From an uncultured Faecalibacterium sp. (lineage in GTDB: Bacteria > Bacillota > Clostridia > Oscillospirales > Ruminococcaceae), in contig CAKTCY010000082.1 in the NCBI GenBank assembly GCA_934540955.1, positions 1-5,455 of the forward strand: 5,455 bases of DNA. The letters are read 5' to 3'. The first letter of the stretch is position 1. Every line of letters starts with the position of its first letter. Shown here piece by piece: positions 1 through 5,128 of this stretch. The notes beneath the pieces were generated by a model, which was not told where the DNA came from, made no database searches, and saw only the letters and a list, made by a program, of their open reading frames with translations. The translations under genes were made by a program, and so were the position numbers.

Positions 1-40
1 AATCAGTGGGCCCAGGGTTCGAGTCCCTGGAGGTGCACCA
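1..40 (+). tRNA. tRNA, 3' part only (isotype unknown)
   Basis: The window opens inside a tRNA gene. A T-arm is visible: stem CAGGG (13-17), loop TTCGAGT (18-24) with the invariant TTC-A pattern, and stem CCCTG (25-29). It is followed by a 7-base acceptor strand GAGGTGC (30-36), discriminator A (37) and an encoded CCA (38-40). Counting back, 8-12 fits a short 5-base variable loop (GGGCC), so this looks like a class I tRNA whose 5' acceptor strand should read GCACCTC. The anticodon lies upstream of the window, so the amino acid cannot be assigned. Confidence 0.88.
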
Positions 41-46
41 GATATT

Positions 47-81
47 GAACGTCAAATCGTAAGATTTGGCGTTCTTTCTTT
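47..81 (+). terminator. Rho-independent terminator of the tRNA gene
   Basis: A 12-base stem (47-58, GAACGTCAAATC) pairs with 63-74 (GATTTGGCGTTC). One G-T wobble interrupts it and the loop is GTAA. A T-rich run (TTTCTTT) follows. It begins six bases past the tRNA CCA end, the expected place for the terminator of a tRNA transcript. Confidence 0.85.
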
Positions 82-228
82 ATGTAAGAAAGCAGTTGCA
101 CACTTTCTGCACCCCATTTGCACGGCAAGAAAACCGACATGGCAAAACTTACAAAAAACAAAGCAGAACATTGTAACACTTTACAAAACACAAAACTGCC
201 TGACGAAAAAGTTGCTGCACTTTTCGGA
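82..228. other. AT-rich spacer with no supported gene; one small dyad
   Basis: No reading frame here has a credible ribosome binding site or a recognisable protein. The only frames are the start of a long antisense frame continuing under murR and a short frame running back over the tRNA. The one structured element is the dyad TTGTAA-CACT-TTACAA at 171-186, which could be a protein-binding site. The sequence AACATTGTAACAC at 167-179 matches 12 of 13 bases of AACATTGTACCAC at 1295-1307 in the murR promoter. On the minus strand both give an extended -10-like TGnTACAAT, so a weak leftward promoter here is possible. No matching -35 was found. Confidence 0.4.
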
Positions 229-257
229 TTGAAAGAACCAGCAAAAAACGCTATACT
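229..257 (+). promoter_or_regulatory. Sigma-A-like promoter, rightward, reading into a terminator
   Basis: TTGAAA (229-234) and TATACT (252-257) are separated by exactly 17 bases, each one mismatch from consensus. Transcription would start near 264. No gene follows on this strand: the hairpin terminator at 273-309 lies about ten bases past the predicted start. The promoter would therefore yield an RNA of about 45 bases, or antisense RNA to the murR 3' end if it reads through. The motif match is direct. Activity is inferred. Confidence 0.45.
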
Positions 258-272
258 TTCGTCAACGGGAGC

Positions 273-309
273 AAAGGCGCTTAGCGAGGAAATCGCTAAG
301 CGCCTTTTT
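273..309. terminator. Strong hairpin terminator, possibly bidirectional
   Basis: A perfect 15-base stem pairs 273-287 (AAAGGCGCTTAGCGA) with 293-307, with a GGAAA loop. Rightward, the GC stem is followed by TTTTTGT, a good U-tract. Leftward, it is followed by only TTT then GCT. It sits 24 bases past the murR stop codon, so it can end murR transcripts. Its better U-tract faces the other way and would stop RNA from the promoter at 229-257. Confidence 0.8.
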
Positions 310-333
310 GTCCCCTGCGAGGCGGCTTTCGTT

Positions 334-1200
334 TTACGGCTGGGTCAGCACCTCCGGCTCGCTGGGCTTATAGATGTGGGTCTTGGTCAGGCGGCGCATG
401 GTGTCCTCGTGGTTGCGGCTGGCGTAGGCGGTGTACAGGATATCCATCACGTTCAGCTGGGACAGGCGGGAGGACATGGCACCGTTGCGGAACAGGCTCT
501 CGTTGGCGGCTACATACAGCACATGGTCGGCCAGCTGCGCCACCTCGGAGGGGTAGTAGCGGGTCACTGCGATGACCGGTGCGCCGCCCGCCTTCATCTC
601 CTTGATGCACTGGATCATCTCCATGGTCTGCCCGGAGTAGGAGAACACGATGCCCACATCCTGCGCGGTGGCGTTGCGCGCCTGCAAAAGCTGCGAGTGG
701 GAGTCCTCGTTGACCACACAGGGCTTGTCCAGCCGCAGAAATTTCAGGTAGGTGTCCTTTGCCACGCACAGCGAGGAGCCGATGCCGAACAACAGCACCG
801 TGCGGGCGTTGGCGATCAGGTCTACGCACTGCTCCAGCTCGTCCAGCAGCAGCAGCCGCTGGGTGTCCAGCAGGCTCTGGATGTTCCTGTGGGTCACCTT
901 GTCCACGATCTCCTGCAGGCTGTCCTGCGGGGTGATGTCCTTTTCCCGGTGACTGCCGTTCTCCCCAAGGGTGGCAAGCTCCAGCGTCAGGGCGTGGCGC
1001 AGCTCCTTGTAGCCCTGAAAGCCGATCACCCGGCAGATGCGCACCACGCTGGAAGGGGAGGAGAAGGAGCGCCGCGCCAGCTCCCGGATGGTGAGGGTGG
1101 TGGTCTCGTCCGGGTTTTCCAGAATGAACTGCGCGATCTGCCGCTCGGTGCTGCTGAGGGAGGGCTGCACCTCCCGCAGGCGTAAAAGAACGTTCTGCAT
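334..1200 (-). CDS. murR: MurR/RpiR-family transcriptional regulator (HTH plus SIS)
   Basis: Encodes 288 residues with the standard RpiR layout. An N-terminal helix-turn-helix domain spans roughly residues 1-77, with the recognition region in LTIRELARRSFSSPSSVVRI (36-55). A sugar-isomerase (SIS) domain spans about 125-255, with VLLFGIGSS near 135-143 and FSYSGQT near 186-192. In this family the SIS domain binds a phosphosugar and changes DNA binding. E. coli MurR represses murQP and responds to MurNAc-6-phosphate. Divergence from murQ-murP-mupG makes the same ligand very likely here. The start at 1200 is chosen because AGAGGT (1212-1207 on the minus strand) lies six bases upstream and the family N-terminus begins there. 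The open frame could extend to 1329, but that runs through the predicted promoter and adds 43 AT-rich-encoded residues. Family assignment is firm; the MurR name rests on context. Confidence 0.9.
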   Translation of the reverse strand: MQNVLLRLREVQPSLSSTERQIAQFILENPDETTTLTIRELARRSFSSPSSVVRICRVIGFQGYKELRHALTLELATLGENGSHREKDITPQDSLQEIVDKVTHRNIQSLLDTQRLLLLDELEQCVDLIANARTVLLFGIGSSLCVAKDTYLKFLRLDKPCVVNEDSHSQLLQARNATAQDVGIVFSYSGQTMEMIQCIKEMKAGGAPVIAVTRYYPSEVAQLADHVLYVAANESLFRNGAMSSRLSQLNVMDILYTAYASRNHEDTMRRLTKTHIYKPSEPEVLTQP

Positions 1201-1206
1201 ATAGAT

Positions 1207-1212
1207 ACCTCT
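1207..1212 (-). promoter_or_regulatory. Ribosome binding site that sets the murR start
   Basis: On the minus strand this reads AGAGGT, six bases before the ATG at 1200. It favours the 288-residue product over the upstream ATG at 1329. Confidence 0.7.
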
Positions 1213-1297
1213 GTTGTATTTCAGGATGGATTGAACAAGCTGCACAAAAAAGTCATACTTGAACGCAAAAATTTCAAAAACAATGCTTGCATAAAAC

Positions 1298-1326
1298 ATT
1301 GTACCACAAAATAGTCTTTTTGTGGA
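1298..1326 (-). promoter_or_regulatory. murR promoter (extended -10)
   Basis: On the minus strand, TCCACA (1326-1321) and TACAAT (1303-1298) are separated by 17 bases. TGG directly before the -10 gives an extended TGnTAnAAT element. Transcription would start near 1291, leaving a leader of about 90 bases. Its -35 overlaps that of the oppositely directed murQ promoter. Confidence 0.6.
1304..1325. promoter_or_regulatory. 22-base perfect dyad, candidate MurR operator
   Basis: CCACAAAA (1304-1311) and TTTTGTGG (1318-1325) are exact reverse complements around the six-base spacer TAGTCT. The dyad fills the gap between -10 and -35 of the murR promoter and covers most of both overlapping -35 elements. 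It is centred about 24 bases before the predicted murR start and about 43 before the murQ start. A dimer bound here would block murR and could repress, or less likely activate, murQ. The symmetry is direct observation. The MurR assignment is inferred from position. Confidence 0.5.
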
Positions 1327-1351
1327 CATTTTGTTTGAAAAAGTTTATACT
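1323..1351 (+). promoter_or_regulatory. murQ-murP-mupG operon promoter
   Basis: TGGACA (1323-1328) and TATACT (1346-1351) are separated by 17 bases, each with a single mismatch to consensus. Predicted transcription start is near 1358, giving a leader of about 50 bases before the murQ ATG. The first six bases overlap the murR -35 on the other strand. Confidence 0.65.
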
Positions 1352-1365
1352 TTAGTCACAATCAC

Positions 1366-1381
1366 GCCGCAAGGGTGCGGC
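1366..1381 (+). other. Small hairpin in the murQ mRNA leader
   Basis: GCCGCA (1366-1371) pairs with TGCGGC (1376-1381) around an AGGG tetraloop, just inside the predicted 5' end of the operon mRNA. It has no U-tract, so it is not a terminator. It may protect the 5' end. It lies 14 bases upstream of the ribosome binding site and does not mask it. Confidence 0.4.
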
Positions 1382-1395
1382 AGAAAGCGGAAAGT

Positions 1396-1400
1396 GGAGG
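1396..1400 (+). promoter_or_regulatory. Ribosome binding site that sets the murQ start
   Basis: GGAGG ends eight bases before the ATG at 1409. This supports the 302-residue MurQ over the upstream in-frame ATG at 1322, which lies at or before the promoter, and over the later ATG at 1430, which has only a weaker GAGTGGG upstream. Confidence 0.7.
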
Positions 1401-1408
1401 TGCAGGAA

Positions 1409-2317
1409 ATGGGCTTGAATCTGAGTGGGATGACCACCGAGACCCGCAACCCGCGCACGATGCAGCTGGATCAGATGTCCCCGCTGGAGATCGTGACAGT
1501 CATGAACGAGGAGGACGCCCGGGTGCCGCTGGCCATTGCCAAGTGCCTGCCGCAGATCGCGCAGGCGGTCACATGGGCGGCAGAAGCCTTTGAAAAAGGC
1601 GGACGGCTGTTCTATATGGGCGCCGGTACCTCCGGCCGCTTGGGCGTGCTGGATGCCGCCGAGTGCCCGCCCACCTTCGGTGTGCCGAAGGAGATGGTGG
1701 TGGGGCTCATCGCCGGCGGCGAAAAGGCCTTTATCGAGGCAGTGGAGGGTGCAGAGGACAGCCGGGAGCTGGCTGTTGAGGACCTGAAAGCCCACGGCCT
1801 GACCGCAGACGATTTTGTGGTGGGCATTGCCGCCTCCGGCCGCACGCCCTATGTGCTGGGCGGTCTGGACTACGCCAAGAGCGTGGGCTGCCACACCGCC
1901 GCCATTGCCTGCAATCTCGGCAGCGCCATCGGCAAGGCCGCAGAGCTTGCCATCGAGGTGAACTGCGGCTCCGAGGTACTGACCGGTTCCACCCGGCTCA
2001 AGTCCGGCACGGCACAGAAGCTGATCTTGAACATGATCTCCACCGGCTCCATGGTGCGCACCGGCAAGGCCTACCAGAACCTGATGGTGGACGTGCAGCA
2101 GACCAACGAAAAGCTGCACACCCGCGCCGAGAATATCGTCATCGACGCCACCGGCGTGGAGCGGCAGACTGCCCGCACCGCCATTGATGCAGCGGGCGGC
2201 AGCGTAAAGACAGCCATCACCATGCTGCTGGCAGACTGCGATGCCAAGGAAGCCGCCCGGCGGCTGGAAAAGGCCCGCGGCCATGTGCGGGAGGCCATCC
2301 GGCTGGAAGTGCTGTAA
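1409..2317 (+). CDS. murQ: N-acetylmuramic acid 6-phosphate etherase
   Basis: Encodes a 302-residue cytoplasmic enzyme; E. coli MurQ is about 298. It cleaves the D-lactyl ether of MurNAc-6-phosphate, giving GlcNAc-6-phosphate and D-lactate, the defining step of MurNAc catabolism. The SIS fold shows the phosphate-binding GAGTSGRLG (71-79) followed by LDAAECPPTFG (81-91). Glu85 and Glu116 (in VEGAEDS) match the catalytic pair Glu83 and Glu114 of E. coli, with the same 31-residue spacing. GIAASGRTPYV, SGTAQKLILNM and NLMVDV are further family blocks. A C-terminal helical region (IDATGVERQT onward) is also typical. No active-site residue is missing and the frame is intact. It is the first gene of the operon, 77 bases before murP. 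The annotation is close to certain. Confidence 0.97.
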   Translation: MGLNLSGMTTETRNPRTMQLDQMSPLEIVTVMNEEDARVPLAIAKCLPQIAQAVTWAAEAFEKGGRLFYMGAGTSGRLGVLDAAECPPTFGVPKEMVVGLIAGGEKAFIEAVEGAEDSRELAVEDLKAHGLTADDFVVGIAASGRTPYVLGGLDYAKSVGCHTAAIACNLGSAIGKAAELAIEVNCGSEVLTGSTRLKSGTAQKLILNMISTGSMVRTGKAYQNLMVDVQQTNEKLHTRAENIVIDATGVERQTARTAIDAAGGSVKTAITMLLADCDAKEAARRLEKARGHVREAIRLEVL

Positions 2318-2344
2318 GACACATTTTTACACCCAAGTTCCTTA

Positions 2345-2358
2345 GCGGCACAGGCCGC
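2345..2358 (+). other. Short hairpin between murQ and murP
   Basis: GCGGC (2345-2349) pairs with GCCGC (2354-2358) around ACAG. It lies in the 77-base murQ-murP gap, with no U-tract after it, so it should not end transcription. A role in mRNA processing or stability is possible but unproven. No separate promoter was found in this gap. Confidence 0.35.
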
Positions 2359-2394
2359 ATCGGATATACACCTGTTTTAAAGGAGGACCCACTT

Positions 2395-3837
2395 ATGACG
2401 AATGAAGAACTGGTCCGCGCGGCGCTGGAGAAGGTCGGCGGAAAGAGCAACGTTCTCACCGCAACCAACTGCATGACCCGTCTGCGGGTGCGCGTCAAGG
2501 AGGATGCCAAGATCGACGACGAGGGCCTGAAGGCCATCGAGGGCGTGATGGGCATCGTGCATGACCGTGCCGGCTATGTGGAGATCGTGGTCGGCCCCGG
2601 CAAGTGCCGCAAGTGCGCAGATATCTGCCGCGATATGGGCATCCCGGCGGACGCCGCCGCCTCCACCGCCAACGACTGGCAGGCCAATAAGGCCGCAGTC
2701 AAGGCCGGCCAGAAGCAGAGCAAGGTCAAGGAGCTGTTCAAGACCTTCGGCGATATCTTTATCCCCCTGATCCCGGGCGTTGTGGCCTCCGGCCTGTGCG
2801 CCGGCATCAACTCCCTGATCGGTCAGGTGGTGCCGAACTACGCCGACATCCCCGCACTGGCTCTGATCAGCACCCTGCTGGGCCTGATGAACACCTGCTT
2901 CCTCGGCTACCTGACCGCATGGGTCGGCTACCGCGCAGCGGAAAAGTTCGGCGGCACCCCCATTCTGGGCGGTATGCTGGGCATGATCACCGGTCTGGAC
3001 GGCATCAACAAGATCTCCGGCATTCTGGGCCTGTTCAACGAGGCTGTGCCGCTGGATTCCATCCTGCGTGCAGGCCGCGGCGGTGTGCTGGCCGTTGTGC
3101 TGGGCGCATGGTGCCTTGTCAAGATCGAGCGCTGGGTGCGCAGCTGGATGCCCGAATCTCTGGACATCGTGTTCACCCCGCTGATCACTATGATCCTCTG
3201 CCTCGTGCCCTATATCCTGCTCATCATGCCCGCTACCGGCTACATTTCCACCGCTCTGTGCTGGGTGGTTGAAAAGCTGTGCATGAGCGAAAGCCTGATC
3301 GTGCGCATCATTGCCGGTTATGTTTCCACCGCTCTGTTCCTGCCCATGGTCGCTATGGGTATGCACCACGGTCTGGTGGCCCTGTACTCCGTGCAGCTGG
3401 AGACCTTCGGCTACGTTACCCTGTACCCCGCTCTGGCTATGGCCGGTGCAGGTCAGGTGGGCGCTGCCATCGCCATCTACTTCAAGGCTAAGAAGTGCGG
3501 CAACACCCGTCTGAAGAACGTTATCACCGGCGCTCTGCCCGCAGGTCTGCTGGGCATCGGTGAGCCGCTGATCTACGGCGTCACCCTGCCCATGGGCAAG
3601 CCCTTCATCAGCGCCGGTCTGGGCGCAGGCTTCGGCGGTGCCTTCGTCATGGCCATGCAGGTGGCTGCTACCGCCTGGGGCCCCTCCGGTCTGCTGGCTC
3701 TGTTCGTCATGACCGCCGGCCCTCACGGTGTGGCTGCTTCCGTTGGCTGCTACGCAGTGGGTCTGGTCATCTGCTACATCATGGGCTTTATCGTGACCAA
3801 CGCAATGGTCTCTGTTGAGGACGTTGCCAATGCTTAA
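2395..3837 (+). CDS. murP: PTS N-acetylmuramic acid transporter, IIB-IIC (MurP-like)
   Basis: Encodes a 480-residue membrane permease that imports and phosphorylates its sugar at C6; E. coli MurP is about 474. An N-terminal EIIB domain (about 1-88) carries the phosphorylated Cys26 in TNCMTRLR. A linker (about 88-112) leads to a glucose-family EIIC domain (about 113-470) with many hydrophobic segments, GMHHGL (322-327) and GIGEPLIYGVTLP (387-399). Blocks such as MAGAGQVGAA (349-358) and the GIGEPLIYG region resemble E. coli MurP from memory. No EIIA domain is present, so phosphate must come from a IIA elsewhere, as E. coli MurP uses the glucose IIA. AGGAGG (2381-2386) lies eight bases before the ATG. 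The end overlaps mupG by eight bases. Given the paired MupG, the disaccharide MurNAc-GlcNAc is a likely substrate, but free MurNAc cannot be excluded. Confidence 0.92.
   Translation: MTNEELVRAALEKVGGKSNVLTATNCMTRLRVRVKEDAKIDDEGLKAIEGVMGIVHDRAGYVEIVVGPGKCRKCADICRDMGIPADAAASTANDWQANKAAVKAGQKQSKVKELFKTFGDIFIPLIPGVVASGLCAGINSLIGQVVPNYADIPALALISTLLGLMNTCFLGYLTAWVGYRAAEKFGGTPILGGMLGMITGLDGINKISGILGLFNEAVPLDSILRAGRGGVLAVVLGAWCLVKIERWVRSWMPESLDIVFTPLITMILCLVPYILLIMPATGYISTALCWVVEKLCMSESLIVRIIAGYVSTALFLPMVAMGMHHGLVALYSVQLETFGYVTLYPALAMAGAGQVGAAIAIYFKAKKCGNTRLKNVITGALPAGLLGIGEPLIYGVTLPMGKPFISAGLGAGFGGAFVMAMQVAATAWGPSGLLALFVMTAGPHGVAASVGCYAVGLVICYIMGFIVTNAMVSVEDVANA
3817..3820 (+). promoter_or_regulatory. 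Ribosome binding site of mupG inside murP
   Basis: GAGG within the last codons of murP lies nine bases before the ATG at 3830. It picks this ATG over the in-frame TTG at 3815, which overlaps the motif and has no comparable site. Confidence 0.6.
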
Positions 3838-4879
3838 AACACTCGGACGGTCAGTGTATCTGACGCAGTTTGAGGAACAGCGTGCGTCGCTTTCCGCTTT
3901 TGCGGCAGGCGGCGCGCCTGTTTTTATCTCACTGCATATCAGCGAAGAATTTGATGCCGCTTACTGCGCCCGCGTGCAGGAAATGTGCGATTTCCTCTCC
4001 GCGCAGGGCTGGCGCATTCTGGCAGACGTGTCGGAAAAGACGATCCGGCAGTTCGGCTGTGCCGACCTGACCACGCTGGCAAAGCGGCTGCACCTGTGGG
4101 GTCTGCGGCTGGACTACGGCTTCTCGCTGGAGGAGATGTGCGCCCTTGCGCAGCAGCTGCCCGTTGCCGTCAACGCCTCTACCACCACCCCGGAGGTGGC
4201 GCGGCAGCTGGCGGCGGGCGGCGGCACGGTCATCGCCATGCACAACTTCTACCCCCGCCCGGAGACCGGCCTCGACCCGGAATTTCTGCGCGAGAGCACC
4301 GCAGCTTTGCAGGCCGAGGGCTTGCAGGTGTACGGCTTTATCCCCGGCGATGCCCTGCTGCGCGGCCCGCTGTACAAGGGGCTGCCCACACTGGAGGCCC
4401 ACCGCACCGCCGCCCCCTCGGCGGCCTTTGCGGACTTGGCGCTGAACTACGGGCTGGACGGCATTTTTGCGGGTGACCCGGAGGTCAGCGCCCGGGAGCA
4501 GGAGTACATCCGCCACTTCTGCGCCACCGGCGAGCTCTGCCTGCCGGTCGTCCTGCGCCCCGGCTATGAGACGCTGTACGACCGCACCTTTACCTGCCGC
4601 CCGGACTCGCCCAAGGGGCTTGTGCGGTATCAGGAATCCCGGCTCTACTCCTGCTTTGGCAGCACCGTGCAGCCGGACAACTGCGCAGAGCGCCGCCGCC
4701 GCTGCGTGACCATGGATAACATCGGCTACGGGCGCTATTCCGGCGAAATTCAGCTTGTGCGCGCCGACCTGCCCGCAGACGAAAAGGTAAACGTCATCGG
4801 CGAGGTGCCCGCAGCATACGACCTGCTGCTGGACTGCATTAAGCGCGGAAAGACCTTCCGTATGGTAAAAGTATTATAA
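3830..4879 (+). CDS. mupG: 6-phospho-N-acetylmuramidase, DUF871 family (MupG-like)
   Basis: Encodes a 349-residue cytoplasmic protein of the DUF871 family, usually about 350-360 residues. S. aureus MupG hydrolyses MurNAc-6P-GlcNAc, the product of MurP, into MurNAc-6-phosphate and GlcNAc. The N-terminal TIM-barrel part (to about 235) shows FISLHISEE (32-40), LRLDYGF (92-98), VNASTTT (114-120), HNFYPRPETG (138-147), and GD with RGPLYKGLPTLEAHR (173-192). The C-terminal smaller domain carries DN (296-297) and GRYSGEIQL (301-309). These blocks agree with DUF871 members I recall, and nothing looks broken. ATGCTTAA shares the mupG start and murP stop, an eight-base overlap implying translational coupling and matched amounts. 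The family call is very secure. The enzyme activity is inferred from homology plus the murQ-murP context. Some databases would label it only as DUF871 or outer surface protein. Confidence 0.93.
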   Translation: MLKTLGRSVYLTQFEEQRASLSAFAAGGAPVFISLHISEEFDAAYCARVQEMCDFLSAQGWRILADVSEKTIRQFGCADLTTLAKRLHLWGLRLDYGFSLEEMCALAQQLPVAVNASTTTPEVARQLAAGGGTVIAMHNFYPRPETGLDPEFLRESTAALQAEGLQVYGFIPGDALLRGPLYKGLPTLEAHRTAAPSAAFADLALNYGLDGIFAGDPEVSAREQEYIRHFCATGELCLPVVLRPGYETLYDRTFTCRPDSPKGLVRYQESRLYSCFGSTVQPDNCAERRRRCVTMDNIGYGRYSGEIQLVRADLPADEKVNVIGEVPAAYDLLLDCIKRGKTFRMVKVL

Positions 4880-4923
4880 AAGCAAGCACCGGAGCGTCCG
4901 CGGACGCTCCGGTGCTTGCTTTT
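4878..4923. terminator. Operon terminator: 46-base perfect palindrome
   Basis: The sequence from 4878 to 4923 equals its own reverse complement, centred between 4900 and 4901, with arms starting AAAAGCAAGCACCGGAG. As RNA it forms a very GC-rich stem ending in UUUU. It begins on the last two bases of the mupG stop codon, so no spacer exists. Its symmetry, including a T-run in both directions, makes it a candidate bidirectional terminator that could also stop leftward RNA from the membrane-protein frame at 5129-5455. Confidence 0.9.
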
Positions 4924-4929
4924 GAGGGA

Positions 4930-5114
4930 ACCCCTTCCGTCTGCTCCCGTTGGTCGCAGCCACCTTCCCCAAGGGGACGGCTTCAGAGGTGGCGACAAAG
5001 TTTCCGGCACTGCCAAAAGGCGTCCCCTTGAGGGCTGACTTCCCCCGGCCGGGGGAAGATGTCGCGCAGTGACAAAAGGGGGAATCTGGCGAGCGCAGCG
5101 AGACTGAGGGGGTG
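4930..5114. repeat. GC-rich hairpin-rich intergenic repeat (MITE/REP-like)
   Basis: This non-coding stretch has several nested inverted repeats. AAGGGGACG (4971-4979) pairs exactly with CGTCCCCTT (5021-5029). A 20-base perfect palindrome lies at 5039-5058 (CTTCCCCC half-arm). TGTCG (5060-5064) pairs with TGACA (5070-5074). GGGGGAA recurs at 5051-5057 and 5078-5084, so TTCCCCC at 5040-5046 has two alternative partners. On the minus strand it opens with CCCCCTCAGTCTCGCTGCG, wording I associate with abundant intergenic repeats of Faecalibacterium and relatives. Copy number cannot be seen from one window and the boundaries are approximate. Confidence 0.55.
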
Positions 5115-5128
5115 TCTTACGTTCTTTT

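Larger units (their letters stand above)
1272..1340. promoter_or_regulatory. Pair of inverted 14-base half-sites flanking both promoters
   Basis: TTTCAAAAACAATG at 1272-1285 and, on the opposite strand, TTTCAAACAAAATG (1340-1327) match at 12 of 14 bases. Their centres are 55 bases apart, about five helical turns. One lies just past the predicted murR transcription start, the other between the -35 and -10 of the murQ promoter. They could be distal binding sites for an oligomeric RpiR-type repressor, or chance matches in AT-rich DNA. A further imperfectly nested dyad, ACAATG (1280-1285) with CATTGT (1297-1302), covers the murR -10 and start. Confidence 0.3.

Noticed and set aside
1..40. tRNA 3' end as an attachment site for an integrated element
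   Set aside because: No second copy of the tRNA 3' sequence occurs in the window and there is no integrase or phage gene. The neighbouring operon is ordinary metabolism.
118..1185. Long rightward frame (355 residues) from the tRNA spacer across murR
   Set aside because: Nearly all of it is antisense to murR, whose domains are clear. It has no ribosome binding site, and its composition is rich in His, Gln, Leu and Gly as expected of a shadow frame. The initial AT-rich-coded part matches no family I know.
1201..1329. N-terminal extension of MurR to an ATG at 1329
   Set aside because: It would place the coding start upstream of the predicted transcription start, adds residues absent from the family, and lacks the good ribosome binding site found before 1200.
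1201..1408. Riboswitch or catabolite-response (cre) site in the divergent spacer
   Set aside because: The leader of about 50 bases holds only a 6-base-pair hairpin, too small for a known riboswitch. TTGAACGC near 1259 does not fit the cre consensus.
1352..2284. 310-residue leftward frame opposite murQ
   Set aside because: It is the complement of a well-conserved etherase gene, has no motifs, and would overlap the operon promoter region.
2377..3726. 449-residue leftward frame opposite murP
   Set aside because: It is a shadow of GC-rich murP codons, full of His, Gln, Ala and Gly, with no family motifs and no ribosome binding site.
3170..3830. Shift towards GCT/GTT-type codons in the second half of murP
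   Set aside because: It is judged by eye only and is compatible with codon preference in a well-expressed membrane gene. The protein blocks are continuous across it, so there is no sign of a mosaic join.
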